Assembly (NCBI RefSeq): GCF_030316885.1 | Contig: NZ_JASZYQ010000003.1 | Coordinates: 186,001 to 250,000 of the forward strand | Reading direction: 5' to 3' | Source of the DNA: Variovorax jilinensis | GTDB lineage: Bacteria; Pseudomonadota; Gammaproteobacteria; Burkholderiales; Burkholderiaceae_C | Length of the DNA: 64,000 bases | Shown here: positions 1 to 9,742 of the stretch, piece after piece | How positions within the stretch are numbered: position 1 is the stretch's first letter | How the letters are laid out: each line of letters starts with the position of its first letter | Notes under the pieces: generated by a model | Told to the model about the DNA's origin: nothing | What the model saw: the letters and a program-made list of their open reading frames with translations, nothing else | The model's database searches: none | Program-made: the position numbers and the translations under genes

Positions 1-1048
1 TGGCCCGCATGCGGTCCTCGAACTCGGACGGGAACACCGTCTTGTAAGACTCGAGCGCAGCCACCGCGACCTGCTGGTCGCCGATCAGCGGCAGCAGGGC
101 CTGGGCGAGGCAGAACAGGTTCCAGTAGGCGACGTTGGGCTGCTGGTTGAAGGCGTAGCGGCCGGCCGTATCGCTGTGGTTGCAGATGTGGCGCGGATCG
201 AAGCCGTCGAGGAACTGGAACGGGCCGTAGTCGATCGTGAGCCCGAGGATGCTCATGTTGTCGGTGTTCATCACGCCGTGGCAGAAGCCCACCGCCTGCC
301 AGCGGGCGAGCAGGGCGGCGGTGCGCTCGCTCACCGCCTCGAGGAAGGCCGCGTAGGCGTTGCCGTCGAAGCGATCGCTGTGCCGGCATTCGGGATAGTG
401 GCGGTCGATGACGTGATCGGCCAGGGCGCGCAGTTCGCCGTCGCGCTGGTTGGCCGCGAAGTGCTCGAAATGGCCGAAGCGCACGAAGCTCGGTGCCAGC
501 CGGGTCACGACCGCGGCGGTTTCCAGTTCCTCGCGTCGCACGCGGGCATCGGAGCCGGTCACGCACAGGGCGCGCGTGGTCGGGATGCCCAGGCCGTGCA
601 TCGCCTCGCTGCAGAGGAATTCGCGAATGCTCGAGCGCAGCACGGCACGGCCATCGCCCATCCGTGAATAGGGCGTGGGGCCGGCGCCCTTCAGCTGCAC
701 CTCGAGGCCACCCGCGGTTTCGCCGAGCATGATCGCGCGGCCATCGCCGAGCTGGCCGGCCCAGACGCCGAACTGGTGGCCGCTGTAGACCGTGGCGTAG
801 GGCCGGGTGCCCGCGATTGGCAGATTGCCGGTGAAAGCCGCCAGGCCTTCGTCGGATTGCAGCCAGGAGTCGTCCAGCCCCAGGAGGCGCGCGGCCGATC
901 CGCTGCGGCCGACCCAGTAGGGTTCGGGCAGCGGCCGCGGCTGGAGTTCGGTCAGGAAGGCGGGACCCAGCGCCGAAAAGCCAGGGGCCCAGCGCAGACC
1001 CGGGGCCACCAGGTCGGCTTCGTCGGCAAGCATGCTCATGGACGCCAT
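1..1048 (-). CDS. selO: Protein adenylyltransferase SelO (UPF0061), 5' part only
   Basis: The first 349 codons of a SelO/YdiU pseudokinase that AMPylates protein substrates, linked to redox homeostasis in characterised members. The gene runs off the low-coordinate edge, so the C-terminus is missing. Family hallmarks are visible: [18 protein letters not shown] near residues 86-102, an [11 protein letters not shown] nucleotide loop, a [11 protein letters not shown] helix, the GVMNTDNM catalytic-loop motif and DYGPF, the DFG-like metal site. Three in-frame ATGs lie at 1048, 1039 and 1033; the first is used here but 1039 is equally possible. The AraC-type regulator gene lies upstream on the same strand, 73 nt away. 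Family assignment is secure. Confidence 0.95.
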   Translation of the reverse strand, partial: MASMSMLADEADLVAPGLRWAPGFSALGPAFLTELQPRPLPEPYWVGRSGSAARLLGLDDSWLQSDEGLAAFTGNLPIAGTRPYATVYSGHQFGVWAGQLGDGRAIMLGETAGGLEVQLKGAGPTPYSRMGDGRAVLRSSIREFLCSEAMHGLGIPTTRALCVTGSDARVRREELETAAVVTRLAPSFVRFGHFEHFAANQRDGELRALADHVIDRHYPECRHSDRFDGNAYAAFLEAVSERTAALLARWQAVGFCHGVMNTDNMSILGLTIDYGPFQFLDGFDPRHICNHSDTAGRYAFNQQPNVAYWNLFCLAQALLPLIGDQQVAVAALESYKTVFPSEFEDRMRA

Positions 1049-1121
1049 TGTCCCGCAGCGCCCGAAACCCCGGCGCGGCGGGGGCTTGGCTGTCGCGGCC
1101 GCGATTCCGCGCAGCCGGCGC

Positions 1122-2180
1122 TCAGGAAGCGGAGGCGGCGGCGGGCCGCGCTTCGACCGCGCCCGACAGTTGGGCCCGGTACTGCGCCGGTGGCAGGCCA
1201 AACCAGCGCTTGCAGGCGCGAAAGAAGTTGCTGCTGTCGACATAGCCGAGCAGGTCGGCCACCTCGGCCAGCGAATGGCGCTCCTCGGACAGGTACTGGC
1301 GCGCAAGCTCGAAGCGCGTGCTGTCGAGCAGGGCCTGGTAGGACACGGATTCCTCCTGCAGGCGCCGCTGCAGCGTGCGCTCGGCGAGGCCGAGGCCGGC
1401 CGCCACGTCCTGCCGGCGCGGCTCGCCGCGCCCGAGACGGCGCGCGATCTCGGCGCGCACCAGGCTCGCGATGCGGGTCTGGCCGAGCTGGTCCAGCTGT
1501 TCCTCGAGCAGCTTCTCGTGCATGGCGCCGAGCGACTGGTGATGCGTGGGAATCGGGATCCGCAGATCGTCTGCCGACATGAGCAGCCGGTGCGTCGGGG
1601 CATCGAAGCGGATCGGGCAGCCGAAGGCCTCGCGGTACGGGTGGTCGTTGACGGGGCTGGGGTGCGCGAACTCGACCACCTCGGGCAGGACCTCGCGCCG
1701 CGTGAGCCACTGGCACAGCACCAGCGTGGCGAGCATGGCGTATTCGACCCGCTGGCGCGGCACCGGCAGCGTGCCGCCCGTGTGGTGGGTGCTGAGCCAG
1801 ACGCCGCGCGCGTCGGGTTCCAGCGTGAAGGCGGTGGCGTCGGAGATCACGGCCATGTAGCGCTCGAGGCGCCGCAAGGCACTGCCCAGGTCGCGGCTGC
1901 AGGCCATCGCGTGGCCGACCGTGCCGGTGTTGCTGTGGGTCGCGGCCAGGCTGCGCCGCAAGCCCAGCGTGGGCTTGCCGACGCGCGCCACGGCGAGCTG
2001 CCAGAGCCGCGTGATCTGGTCCACCGGGAAGCGGGCGTCCTGCCGCTGGAGGGCCGCGCGGTCGATGCCGGCATCGCGCAGCAAGGTCGGCACGTCGAGG
2101 CCTTCGGCCTCGAACATGGCCAGCACGCCTTCGAGCCAGGCGGCAGAACTGGTGCGCGGCGCGGGGGTTTCTGAAGTCAT
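1122..2180 (-). CDS. AraC-family transcriptional regulator with N-terminal arabinose-binding-like domain
   Basis: A 352-aa regulator. The N-terminal ~230 residues match the arabinose-binding-like domain of OruR/ArgR-type AraC proteins (start [12 protein letters not shown], domain core around [18 protein letters not shown]). The C-terminal ~100 residues hold two helix-turn-helix units, with AERTLQRRL and the AraC signature region [20 protein letters not shown] then [12 protein letters not shown]. The frame is open further upstream, but ATG 2180 gives the normal family length. It is divergent from the lipoprotein carboxylesterase across 127 nt, so that esterase is the natural regulatory target (inference). 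A TAGAAT box at 2225-2230 in the gap could be a -10 for the esterase, but no convincing -35 was found. Confidence 0.9.
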   Translation of the reverse strand: MTSETPAPRTSSAAWLEGVLAMFEAEGLDVPTLLRDAGIDRAALQRQDARFPVDQITRLWQLAVARVGKPTLGLRRSLAATHSNTGTVGHAMACSRDLGSALRRLERYMAVISDATAFTLEPDARGVWLSTHHTGGTLPVPRQRVEYAMLATLVLCQWLTRREVLPEVVEFAHPSPVNDHPYREAFGCPIRFDAPTHRLLMSADDLRIPIPTHHQSLGAMHEKLLEEQLDQLGQTRIASLVRAEIARRLGRGEPRRQDVAAGLGLAERTLQRRLQEESVSYQALLDSTRFELARQYLSEERHSLAEVADLLGYVDSSNFFRACKRWFGLPPAQYRAQLSGAVEARPAAASAS

Positions 2181-2307
2181 TGCTTTGGCGCGCTTGGGAT
2201 AGCGGCGATCGGAAGGGCGGTACCTAGAATTTTTTGCATCGAAGCGTCGCAGTATGAAACAGCGACCTCGGTACGGGAATTCCGAATAACCCCGGTGTGG
2301 AGACAAG

Positions 2308-4116
2308 ATGAAAAAGAGCATCGAGACATTGCGTTCGAGCGTGGCCCTGGCGGGCTGCGCGCTGCTGACCGCCTGCGGCGGCGGTGGTTCCTCCGGCAAC
2401 GGCTTCATGCTGCCGGCGGCCGCGAACGCGACGACCGCTCCGGCGACGACTGCTCCGGCAACCGCGTCCCCGGCAGACGCGACGAACGGCCCGATGGTGC
2501 GCCAGACCGCCGCCGGCAAGATCGAGGGCGTGGACGACAGCGCCCGCTCCGGCGCCTATTTCTGGAAAGGCGTGCCCTATGCCCAGCCGCCGATCGGCGC
2601 GCTTCGCTGGCGGGCGCCGGTCGAGCCCGAAGCCTGGAGCGGCGTGCGCGCCGCCGACAAGTTCGGCCATCCCTGCCTGCAGATCGGCCGGCTGTTCGGC
2701 CCGGGTGCGAACAACACCTACGACGAGACCATCGGCAGCACGCTCAACACGCCGGTCGGCAGCGAGGATTGCCTGACCCTGAACATCTGGCGACCTGCCA
2801 CCACCGAGGCCCGGCTGCCGGTGCTGCTGTTCATCCACGGCGGCAGCAACATTTCGGGCTACACCGCCGATCCGCTCTATGACGGCGCCAACCTCGCCAA
2901 GGCCGCCAACGCAGTGGTGGTCACCGCGAACTACCGGCTCGGCATCCTCGGCTTCCTGAACATCGCCCAGCTGCGCCCGGGCGGCGGCGCTGCCGACGAC
3001 TCGGGCAACTTCGCGCTGCTCGACAACATGGCGGCGCTGCGCTTCGTGCAGAACAACATCGAGGCCTTCGGCGGCGATCCGGGCAATGTCACCTTCTCGG
3101 GCGAATCGGCCGGCGCCAACAACGTGCTCGCGGTGATGACCTCGCCGATGGCCAAGGGGCTCTTTCATCGCGTGATCGCGATGAGCGGCGGCGTGTCGCT
3201 CGCGAGCAACCTGCCGACCGGCACGCTGCCGACGCTGTACCCGGCCACCGCGGCCGCGGCGCAGGGCCAGGCGGTGCTCGAGAATCTGCTCGTCGCGGCC
3301 GGCAAGGCGCCCGACCTGGCGGCCGCAGCCACCTACGCCCGCAGCCAGACGCCGGCGCAGATCGCCGAATTCCTGCGCGCCCAGGACGGCCCCGCCATGC
3401 TCTCCACCGTGCTGGCGAAGGGCCTCAACAGCGCCAGCCCCATCCCCGATGGCAGCGTGGTGCCGCTGGACCCGATCGCCGCGATCACGGCCGGCAACCA
3501 CGTCAGGGTGCCGACCATCGTCGGCAACACGCGCGACGAGGGCAAGCTGTTCGCGGGGCTTCTGCAGCTGGTCGGCGGCAGCAAGCCGGGCTTCGTCATG
3601 GACGATGCCGCGCGCTTCACGCTGATGCGCAACTTCGACCCCGACGCGCCCACCACGCTCACGGTGGCCGACATCGTCGATTCCGTCTATCTGCCCGTGA
3701 CGACGCCCGGCACCGGCTACAACGCGCGCACACAGCTGATCACCCAGGGCCTGTTCGAGGCCAACAGCCAGAGCCTGCTCGCGGCGCTCAAGAGCCAGCA
3801 GTCGAACGTCTGGCGCTACCGCTTCGACTGGGCCCAGTCGCCGGCGCCCTGGAACGACGTCCACGGGGCGGCGCATGCCTTCGACCTCGGCTTCATGTTC
3901 GGCAACTTCGGGCCGTCGCTGCTCGCCAGCGTGAGCTACAGCAAGGCCAACCGGCCTGGCCGTATCGCGCTGTCGAACGCCATGATGGCGAGCATCGGCG
4001 CCTTCATGCGCAACGGCGATCCGAACAGCGCGGCGCTGGGCGCCGACTGGAAGCCGTGGCCCTCGAAGCTGCTGCTCGACGCCAGCCCTGCGGCAGCCAG
4101 CATCACGCTGCAATGA
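2308..4116 (+). CDS. Type-B carboxylesterase, secreted lipoprotein
   Basis: A 602-aa esterase/lipase of the cholinesterase-like alpha/beta-hydrolase family, hydrolysing carboxylic esters. The N-terminus is a lipoprotein signal (lipobox LTAC, modified cysteine at residue 23) followed by a Gly/Ser and Ala/Thr-rich linker to about residue 58. The family motif EDCLTLNIW lies around residue 152, the oxyanion region is FIHGGSN, and the nucleophile elbow GESAG puts the catalytic serine at 267. Glu in NTRDEGK and His in VHGAAHAFDLGFMFG are the likely triad partners. It should act on the periplasmic or outer-membrane face. It is divergent from the AraC-type regulator and followed at once by a GC hairpin, so it is probably monocistronic. 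Confidence 0.92.
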   Translation: MKKSIETLRSSVALAGCALLTACGGGGSSGNGFMLPAAANATTAPATTAPATASPADATNGPMVRQTAAGKIEGVDDSARSGAYFWKGVPYAQPPIGALRWRAPVEPEAWSGVRAADKFGHPCLQIGRLFGPGANNTYDETIGSTLNTPVGSEDCLTLNIWRPATTEARLPVLLFIHGGSNISGYTADPLYDGANLAKAANAVVVTANYRLGILGFLNIAQLRPGGGAADDSGNFALLDNMAALRFVQNNIEAFGGDPGNVTFSGESAGANNVLAVMTSPMAKGLFHRVIAMSGGVSLASNLPTGTLPTLYPATAAAAQGQAVLENLLVAAGKAPDLAAAATYARSQTPAQIAEFLRAQDGPAMLSTVLAKGLNSASPIPDGSVVPLDPIAAITAGNHVRVPTIVGNTRDEGKLFAGLLQLVGGSKPGFVMDDAARFTLMRNFDPDAPTTLTVADIVDSVYLPVTTPGTGYNARTQLITQGLFEANSQSLLAALKSQQSNVWRYRFDWAQSPAPWNDVHGAAHAFDLGFMFGNFGPSLLASVSYSKANRPGRIALSNAMMASIGAFMRNGDPNSAALGADWKPWPSKLLLDASPAAASITLQ

Positions 4117-4134
4117 GGGGCGCACCGGCGCCCC
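4117..4134 (+). terminator. GC hairpin directly after the carboxylesterase stop codon
   Basis: A perfect 7-bp stem GGGGCGC / GCGCCCC with a 4-nt loop starts at the base after the stop codon. No T-tract follows, so it is not a textbook intrinsic terminator. It may stabilise the mRNA 3' end or help Rho-dependent termination. The structure is seen directly; the function is inferred. Confidence 0.4.
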
Positions 4135-4273
4135 ATCACGGGGCGTTGCCTGTGCGGGTTTCTGGCATTGCCCCGATGCCGGACATGGAGGAATCTCGCT
4201 GCCGGCGGGCAGGTTGGTTACATTGCGTCGCCCTCTCTGGTTTTAGAAGAATGTTGAACATAGGAGCTGATAG

Positions 4274-5917
4274 ATGCTGGGTTTGATGCAAGACCAACCG
4301 TTGCTGATCTCGTCGCTGATCGAGTTCGCCGAGCGCCACCATGGCGACGCCGAAATCGTCTCGCGGCGCGTCGAAGGCGACATCCACCGCACCACGTGGC
4401 GCCAGGTCGCTTCGCGTGCGCGCCAGATCGCCAACGCGCTCGAGGAAGAGCAACTGCTCTTCAGCGACCGCATCGCCACGCTGGCCTGGAACGGCTACCG
4501 CCACCTCGAGCTCTACTACGGCGTGAGCGGCTCGGGCCGCGTGCTGCACACCATCAATCCGCGCCTGCATCCCGATCAGATCGCCTGGATCGCGAACCAT
4601 GCCGAAGACCAGATCCTGTGCTTCGACCTGAGCTTCCTGCCGCTGGTGCAGGCGGTGCATGCCAAGTGCAGCACGGTGCGCAAGTGGATCGCGCTGTGCG
4701 ACGCCGACAAGCTGCCGGCCGACAGCGGCATCCCGAACCTCGTGAGCTACGAGGCCTGGATGGGCCAGCGCTCCGACGTCTATGCCTGGCCCAGCTTCGA
4801 CGAGAACTCGGCCTCGAGCATGTGCTACACGAGCGGCACCACTGGCAACCCGAAGGCCGCGCTCTACAGCCACCGCTCGACCCTGCTGCATGCCTACGCG
4901 GCGGCGCTGCCCGACGTCATGTGCATCTCGGCGCGCGATTCGGTGCTGCCCGTGGTGCCGATGTTCCACGTCAATGCCTGGGGCATTCCGTACTCGGCGG
5001 CGCTGGTCGGCGCCAAGCTGGTGTTCCCGGGGCCGGCGATGGACGGCAAGTCGATCTACGAACTGATCGAGGCCGAGAAGGTGAGCTTCGCGGCCGGCGT
5101 GCCGACCGTGTGGCAGATGCTGCTGGGTCACCTGCAGGCCAACAAGCTCAAGTTCTCAACCCTCAAGCGCACGGTGATCGGCGGCTCTGCCTGCCCGCCG
5201 GCCATGATCCATGCCTTCCAGGAGCTCTATGGCGTGGACGTGCTGCATGCTTGGGGCATGACCGAGATGTCGCCGCTCGGCACGCTGTGCACGCTCAAGA
5301 ACAAGCACCTCGAGATGTCGCCCGAGGAGCAGACCGCGATCCGCATGAAGCAGGGTCGCGCGATCTTCGGCGTCGACATGAAGATCGTCGACGGCAACGG
5401 CGAGTCGCTGCCCTGGGACGGCAAGGCCTACGGCGACCTGCTCGTGAAGGGGCCGTGGGTGGTGAAGGAGTACTTCAAGGGCGAGGGCGGCGATCCGCTG
5501 GTGCCCGACGCAGAGGGCCGCGGCTGGTTCCCGACCGGCGACGTCGCCACCATCGATGCCGACGGCTTCCTGCAGATCACCGACCGCAGCAAGGACGTGA
5601 TCAAGTCGGGCGGCGAATGGATCAGCTCGATCGACATAGAGAACATCGCGGTGGCGCATCCGGCGATCGCGATGGCGGCCTGCATCGGCGTCTTCCACCC
5701 GAAGTGGGACGAGCGCCCGATCGTGGCGGTCGTGAAGAAGCCCGGCGCCGAGGTCTCGCGCGACGAACTCATCGCCTTCTACCAGGGCAAGACGGCCAAA
5801 TGGCAGATCCCCGACGACGTCGTGTTCGTGGAGGCGATTCCGCTCGGCGCCACCGGCAAGATCCTCAAGACGCGGCTGCGCGAGCAGCTGCGCGACTACA
5901 AGCTGCCGGAGGTCTGA
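4274..5917 (+). CDS. Acyl-CoA synthetase (AMP-forming), medium/long-chain fatty acid type
   Basis: A 547-aa ANL-superfamily ligase that activates a carboxylic acid through an acyl-adenylate to its CoA thioester. The AMP-binding motif [10 protein letters not shown] spans about residues 185-194. The adenine-site motif is [13 protein letters not shown] lies in [11 protein letters not shown], and the A10 motif GATGKILK places the catalytic lysine at 529. The sequence resembles the FadD-like / 3-methylthiopropionyl-CoA ligase (DmdB) branch; the exact substrate cannot be read from sequence. AGGAG at 4262-4266 is well placed for ATG 4274. It opens the catabolic region ahead of the LIV-type transporter, so it probably supplies the acyl-CoA used by the downstream beta-oxidation genes (inference). 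Confidence 0.92.
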   Translation: MLGLMQDQPLLISSLIEFAERHHGDAEIVSRRVEGDIHRTTWRQVASRARQIANALEEEQLLFSDRIATLAWNGYRHLELYYGVSGSGRVLHTINPRLHPDQIAWIANHAEDQILCFDLSFLPLVQAVHAKCSTVRKWIALCDADKLPADSGIPNLVSYEAWMGQRSDVYAWPSFDENSASSMCYTSGTTGNPKAALYSHRSTLLHAYAAALPDVMCISARDSVLPVVPMFHVNAWGIPYSAALVGAKLVFPGPAMDGKSIYELIEAEKVSFAAGVPTVWQMLLGHLQANKLKFSTLKRTVIGGSACPPAMIHAFQELYGVDVLHAWGMTEMSPLGTLCTLKNKHLEMSPEEQTAIRMKQGRAIFGVDMKIVDGNGESLPWDGKAYGDLLVKGPWVVKEYFKGEGGDPLVPDAEGRGWFPTGDVATIDADGFLQITDRSKDVIKSGGEWISSIDIENIAVAHPAIAMAACIGVFHPKWDERPIVAVVKKPGAEVSRDELIAFYQGKTAKWQIPDDVVFVEAIPLGATGKILKTRLREQLRDYKLPEV

Positions 5918-6014
5918 AAAGCCGAAAACCTACCGCCGAGTAGCAACCAGGAACGAGGCGCTGTCGCATGGGTGATAGAAACCGCTGCGGCAGCTCCTTT
6001 CTTACGGGCATTCC

Positions 6015-6044
6015 CTGACCGGCAGGCCCACAAACGCTTGTAAT
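6015..6044 (+). promoter_or_regulatory. Candidate sigma-70 promoter of the LIV-type transporter operon
   Basis: CTGACC at 6015-6020 and TGTAAT at 6039-6044, separated by 18 nt, lie about 40 nt upstream of the binding-protein start in the 168-nt gap after the acyl-CoA ligase. The match is moderate and rests on pattern only. Confidence 0.35.
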
Positions 6045-6085
6045 CTCGCCCAGCCCCGACAAGCTCGACCCCAAGGAGACAACCT

Positions 6086-7324
6086 GTGAAATTCACCCTC
6101 AAGATCGCTACCGCCGCCATCCTCGTCGCCAGTGCGACCGGCGCCTTCGCCCAGAAGGGCGAAACCGTCAAGATCGCGTGGCTCGATCCGCTGTCGGGCC
6201 TGATGGCCGCCGTCGGCACGAACCAGCTCAAGACCTTCCAGTTCCTGACCGAAGAGTTCAACAAGAAGAACGCTGCGGGCGTCAAGTTCGAGATCATCGG
6301 CATCGACAACAAGCTGAGCCCGCAGGAAACCACCAGCGCGCTGCGCTCTGCGATGGACCAGGGTGCGCGCTACGTGGTGCAGGGCAACGGCTCCGGCCCG
6401 GCGCTGGCCATCATGGACGCGCTCGAGAAGAACAACGCCCGCAATCCGGGCAAGGAAGTGCTCTACCTGAACTACGCGGCGGTCGATCCCGACCTGACCA
6501 ACAGCAAGTGCAGCTACTGGCACTTCCGGCTCGACGCCGACACCTCCATGAAGATGGAAGCGCTGACCACCTTCATGAAGGACCAGCCCGACGTCAAGAA
6601 GGTCTACCTGCTCAACCAGAACTACTCGCATGGCGTTCAGGTGGCCAAGTACGCCAAGGAAAACCTGGCACGCAAGCGCCCCGACGTCCAGGTCGTCGGC
6701 GAAGACCTGCACCCGCTCGCCCAGGTGCGCGACTTCGCACCGTACATCGCCAAGATCAAGGCCTCGGGCGCCGACACCGTCATCACCGGCAACTGGGGCT
6801 CCGACCTCTCGCTGCTGATCAAGGCCGCCAACGATGCCGGCCTGAACAACGTCAAGTTCTATACCTACTACGGCACCGTCAGCGGCACCCCGACCGCGAT
6901 GGGCGCGGCCTCGGCCGGCAAGGTGTACATGGTCGGCTACGGCCACTACAACATGGGCGGCGACATCGAGCGCCTGAGCAAGGACTTCAACAAGAAGTTC
7001 AAGGAAGACCTCTACACCTCGGCCGCCTACACCTCGCTGCAGATGCTGGTCGACGGCTTCGTGAAGGCCAAGTCCACCGACCCGGTCAAGGTCGCGGCCG
7101 CGCTCGAGGGCATGCGCTTCAAGAGCTTCAACGGCGACGTCGAGATGCGCAAGACCGACCACCAGCTGCAGCAGGGCCTGTACGTGTCCAAGTGGGAGAA
7201 GGCGGCCGGCAAGTTCCCGATCGATGCCGAGAACACCGGCTACACCTTCGTGCCGGTCAAGTACTACGAGCCCTACGTGGCGAGCACGCCCACCACCTGC
7301 GAAATGAAGCGTCCCAGCCCCTGA
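6086..7324 (+). CDS. LIV-type ABC transporter periplasmic substrate-binding protein
   Basis: A 412-aa Leu/Ile/Val-binding-protein-family (peripla_BP_6) protein. A classical signal peptide ends at about AFAQ, and the mature part begins with KIAWLDPLSG, the usual first strand of the fold. The start is GTG at 6086, preceded by AAGGAG at 6072-6077. It captures the substrate in the periplasm for the LivHM permease. Only one binding-protein gene is present and the ligand cannot be deduced; the acyl-CoA genes around it argue for a carboxylic or acyl compound rather than branched-chain amino acids (inference). A strong hairpin terminator separates it from livH, so its transcript is probably the most abundant of the operon. 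Confidence 0.92.
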   Translation: MKFTLKIATAAILVASATGAFAQKGETVKIAWLDPLSGLMAAVGTNQLKTFQFLTEEFNKKNAAGVKFEIIGIDNKLSPQETTSALRSAMDQGARYVVQGNGSGPALAIMDALEKNNARNPGKEVLYLNYAAVDPDLTNSKCSYWHFRLDADTSMKMEALTTFMKDQPDVKKVYLLNQNYSHGVQVAKYAKENLARKRPDVQVVGEDLHPLAQVRDFAPYIAKIKASGADTVITGNWGSDLSLLIKAANDAGLNNVKFYTYYGTVSGTPTAMGAASAGKVYMVGYGHYNMGGDIERLSKDFNKKFKEDLYTSAAYTSLQMLVDGFVKAKSTDPVKVAAALEGMRFKSFNGDVEMRKTDHQLQQGLYVSKWEKAAGKFPIDAENTGYTFVPVKYYEPYVASTPTTCEMKRPSP

Positions 7325-7345
7325 CGCGCTGAAGACTGAACCAGG

Positions 7346-7378
7346 GGCCCGAACTCCACGTTCGGGCCTTTTCTTTTT
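7346..7378 (+). terminator. Intrinsic terminator between the binding-protein gene and livH
   Basis: A perfect 9-bp stem GGCCCGAAC (7346-7354) / GTTCGGGCC (7360-7368) with a 5-nt loop is followed at once by TTTTCTTTTT. This is a textbook Rho-independent terminator inside an operon. Partial read-through would leave the binding protein in excess over the membrane subunits. Confidence 0.85.
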
Positions 7379-7399
7379 CCACCTCACCACCGAGGACCG

Positions 7400-8353
7400 A
7401 TGAACGTCGAATTCTTCGTCATCTCGCTGCTCAACGGCGTCAGCTACGGCTTGCTGTTGTTCATGCTGAGCTCAGGCCTGACGCTGATCTTCAGCATGAT
7501 GGGCGTACTCAATTTCGCCCACACCAGCTTCTACATGCTCGGCGCCTACGTGGCCTACACGCTGTCGGGCATCATCGGCTTCTGGCCGGCCCTGTTCATC
7601 GCGCCGCTTCTGGTGGGTGCGCTGGGCGCCGGCTTCGAGCGCTACAGCCTGCGCCGCGTGCACAAGTACGGCCACGTGCCCGAACTTCTCGTGACCTTCG
7701 GGCTCTCGTTCCTGATCCTCGAGGTGGTGCAGCTGGTCTGGGGCCGCTCGACCGTGCCCTATGCGCTGCCGACGCAGCTGCAGGGCCCGCTCTTCACGCT
7801 CTTCGGAACCCAGTTTCCGAAGTCGCGCTCGTTCATCATGCTGGTCGCGCTGCTGATGCTGGTGTCAGTCTGGCTGCTGCTCACGCGCACCCGCATCGGC
7901 CTCGTGATCCAGGCCGCGCTGAAGCACCCGGACATGGTCGAGGCGCTCGGCCACAACGTGCCGCGCATCTTCATGCTGGTGTTCGGCGGCGGCGCTGCGC
8001 TGGCCGGGCTGGCCGGCGTGGTCGGCGGCAACACCTATGTCACCGAGCCCGCGATGGCGGCGTCGGTCGGCTCGATCATCTTCGTGGTGGTGGTGGTCGG
8101 CGGGCTCGGCTCGCTGGCCGGCGCCTTCCTGGCGTCGCTGCTGATCGGCATCGTCCAGACCTTCGCGGTGGCCATGGACCAGTCGATGGCCGGCGGCCTG
8201 CGGGCGCTCGGCATGACGGTCAACGAAAGCACCTTCGGCTTTCCGCTGCTCTCGCTCACCATCTCCCAGGTGGCGCCCATCCTTCCCTATCTCTTCCTGG
8301 TCCTGATCCTGATCTTCAGGCCCAAGGGTTTGCTCGGCACGCGGGAAGACTGA
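7400..8353 (+). CDS. livH: LIV-type ABC transporter permease LivH
   Basis: A 317-aa very hydrophobic inner-membrane permease of the branched-chain amino-acid (HAAT) family. The N-terminal GVSYGLLLFMLSSGLTLIF and GVLNFAHTSFYMLGAY segments are the family signature. The C-terminus ends in the usual LIFRPKGLLG tail. It pairs with LivM to form the channel. The gene starts 22 nt after the T-tract of the preceding terminator and is separated from livM by 4 nt. Confidence 0.94.
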   Translation: MNVEFFVISLLNGVSYGLLLFMLSSGLTLIFSMMGVLNFAHTSFYMLGAYVAYTLSGIIGFWPALFIAPLLVGALGAGFERYSLRRVHKYGHVPELLVTFGLSFLILEVVQLVWGRSTVPYALPTQLQGPLFTLFGTQFPKSRSFIMLVALLMLVSVWLLLTRTRIGLVIQAALKHPDMVEALGHNVPRIFMLVFGGGAALAGLAGVVGGNTYVTEPAMAASVGSIIFVVVVVGGLGSLAGAFLASLLIGIVQTFAVAMDQSMAGGLRALGMTVNESTFGFPLLSLTISQVAPILPYLFLVLILIFRPKGLLGTRED

Positions 8354-8357
8354 TCCG

Positions 8358-9656
8358 ATGACGACTACACAGTACTACCGCTTCAAGCCCCTGAACCTCG
8401 GGCGCTTCTTCATCTGGTCGCTGTTCGCGATCGCGCTGATCGTGGCGCCGATGCTCTTCAAGAGCAGCCTGGCGCTCACGATGCTCTCGCAGATGGGCTA
8501 CCTCATCATCATCTGCCTGAGCTACAACATCCTGCTCGGGCAGGGCGGCATGCTGAGCTTCGGCCATGCGGTCTATGTCGGGCTCGGCTCGTTCATCGCC
8601 ATCCACGCGATGAACCTCGCGGGCAAGGGCAGCTGGCCGATCCCGCTGGTGCTGATCCCGGTCGTGGGCGGCCTGGCCGGCATGTTCTTCGCGATCATCC
8701 TGGGCTTCGTGACGACCAAGAAGTCGGGCACGACCTTCGCAATGATCACGCTGGGCATCGGCGAGCTGGTCGCCTCCATGGCGCTGATGTTCCCGGGCTT
8801 CTTCGGCGGCGAGGGCGGCATCACCACCGACCGCGTCTACGGCCGGCCCTTCTTCGGCCTCAACTTCGGCTCGCAGATGCAGGTGTACTACCTGATCGCG
8901 GTGTATTGCTTCGTCTGCACCGCGCTGATGTACGCCTTCACCGGCACGCCGCTCGGCCGCATGCTGAACGCGGTACGCGACAACCCCGAGCGCGTCGAGT
9001 TCATCGGCTACAACACGCAGCGCGTGCGCTACTTCGCGTTCATCATCGCGGGCTTCTTCGCCGGCATCGGCGGCGGTCTCGCGGCGATCAACTTCGAGAT
9101 CGTGAACGCGGCGGACAGCCTGAACGCGATGCGCTCGGGCAGCTACCTGCTGTTCACCTTCCTGGGCGGCGCGACCTTCTTCTTCGGGCCGATCATCGGC
9201 GCGGTGCTGCTGGTGTTCGCCGCGGTGCTGCTGTCGGAGCTGTCCAAGGCCTGGCAGCTCTACTTCGGGCTGGTCTTCGTGTTCATGGTGATGTTCGCGC
9301 CGGGCGGCATCGCCAGCCTGGTGATGATGAACCTGCGCGTCGCGAAGTTCGGCAAGTTCAAGCAATTCTGGCTGCTCTACGGCGGCCTGCTGCTGGCAAT
9401 GATCCCTGTGGTGATCGGTGCCGCTGCGCTCATCGAAATGATCTATCACATCCAGCTCAACTCGGCGCTCGGGCCGAACCTCCGCTTCATGGGCGCTTCG
9501 CTCGACACCTCGACACCCGGCAGCTGGATCGCTGCCTCTGCGATCCTCGTGGTCGGCCTGGCCGCACTCGAATTCATGCGACGCCGCTTCGTCCTGGCCT
9601 GGGGCACGGCCCAGGAGCAGATCGAGGCCGAGATCAAGCGGAGGGAGACGGCATGA
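8358..9656 (+). CDS. livM: LIV-type ABC transporter permease LivM
   Basis: A 432-aa polytopic inner-membrane permease and partner of LivH. The signature SYNILLGQGGMLSFGHAVYVG lies near residue 55 (here SYNILLGQGG and LSFGHAVYVGLGSF). The loop GRMLNAVRDNPERVEFIGYN is the coupling region contacting the ATPases. The C-terminus carries about 100 extra residues with additional hydrophobic segments and a charged tail rich in Glu and Arg. The stop codon overlaps the ATG of a 29-codon frame made by a short palindromic repeat. Confidence 0.93.
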   Translation: MTTTQYYRFKPLNLGRFFIWSLFAIALIVAPMLFKSSLALTMLSQMGYLIIICLSYNILLGQGGMLSFGHAVYVGLGSFIAIHAMNLAGKGSWPIPLVLIPVVGGLAGMFFAIILGFVTTKKSGTTFAMITLGIGELVASMALMFPGFFGGEGGITTDRVYGRPFFGLNFGSQMQVYYLIAVYCFVCTALMYAFTGTPLGRMLNAVRDNPERVEFIGYNTQRVRYFAFIIAGFFAGIGGGLAAINFEIVNAADSLNAMRSGSYLLFTFLGGATFFFGPIIGAVLLVFAAVLLSELSKAWQLYFGLVFVFMVMFAPGGIASLVMMNLRVAKFGKFKQFWLLYGGLLLAMIPVVIGAAALIEMIYHIQLNSALGPNLRFMGASLDTSTPGSWIAASAILVVGLAALEFMRRRFVLAWGTAQEQIEAEIKRRETA

Positions 9657-9742
9657 GCGCAGCGCAGAACCGCTTCAAGCAAGCTCGCACCCCCTTGGGG
9701 GGCAGCGAGGACACGGCAGTGCCGAGCTTGGGGGCCCTATGA
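9653..9742 (+). CDS. 29-codon bridging ORF formed by a palindromic repeat between livM and livG
   Basis: An ATG at 9653 overlaps the livM stop as ATGA. The frame (MSAAQNRFKQARTPLGG then SEDTAVPSLGAL) ends at a TGA that overlaps the livG start, again as ATGA. Ribosomes leaving livM could therefore pass through this small frame into livG with no gap. The peptide itself is low-complexity and probably has no function; a coupling role is inferred from the double overlap. Confidence 0.5.
   Translation: MSAAQNRFKQARTPLGGSEDTAVPSLGAL
9680..9730. repeat. REP-like palindromic repeat element
   Basis: A 51-nt element is bounded by 8-bp inverted repeats CAAGCTCG / CGAGCTTG and contains the palindrome CCCCCTTGGGGG (9690-9701). 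From memory, similar elements recur between genes in Comamonadaceae genomes, but no second copy was seen in this window. It sits in the only non-overlapping junction of the livM-livG-livF block. Confidence 0.6.
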
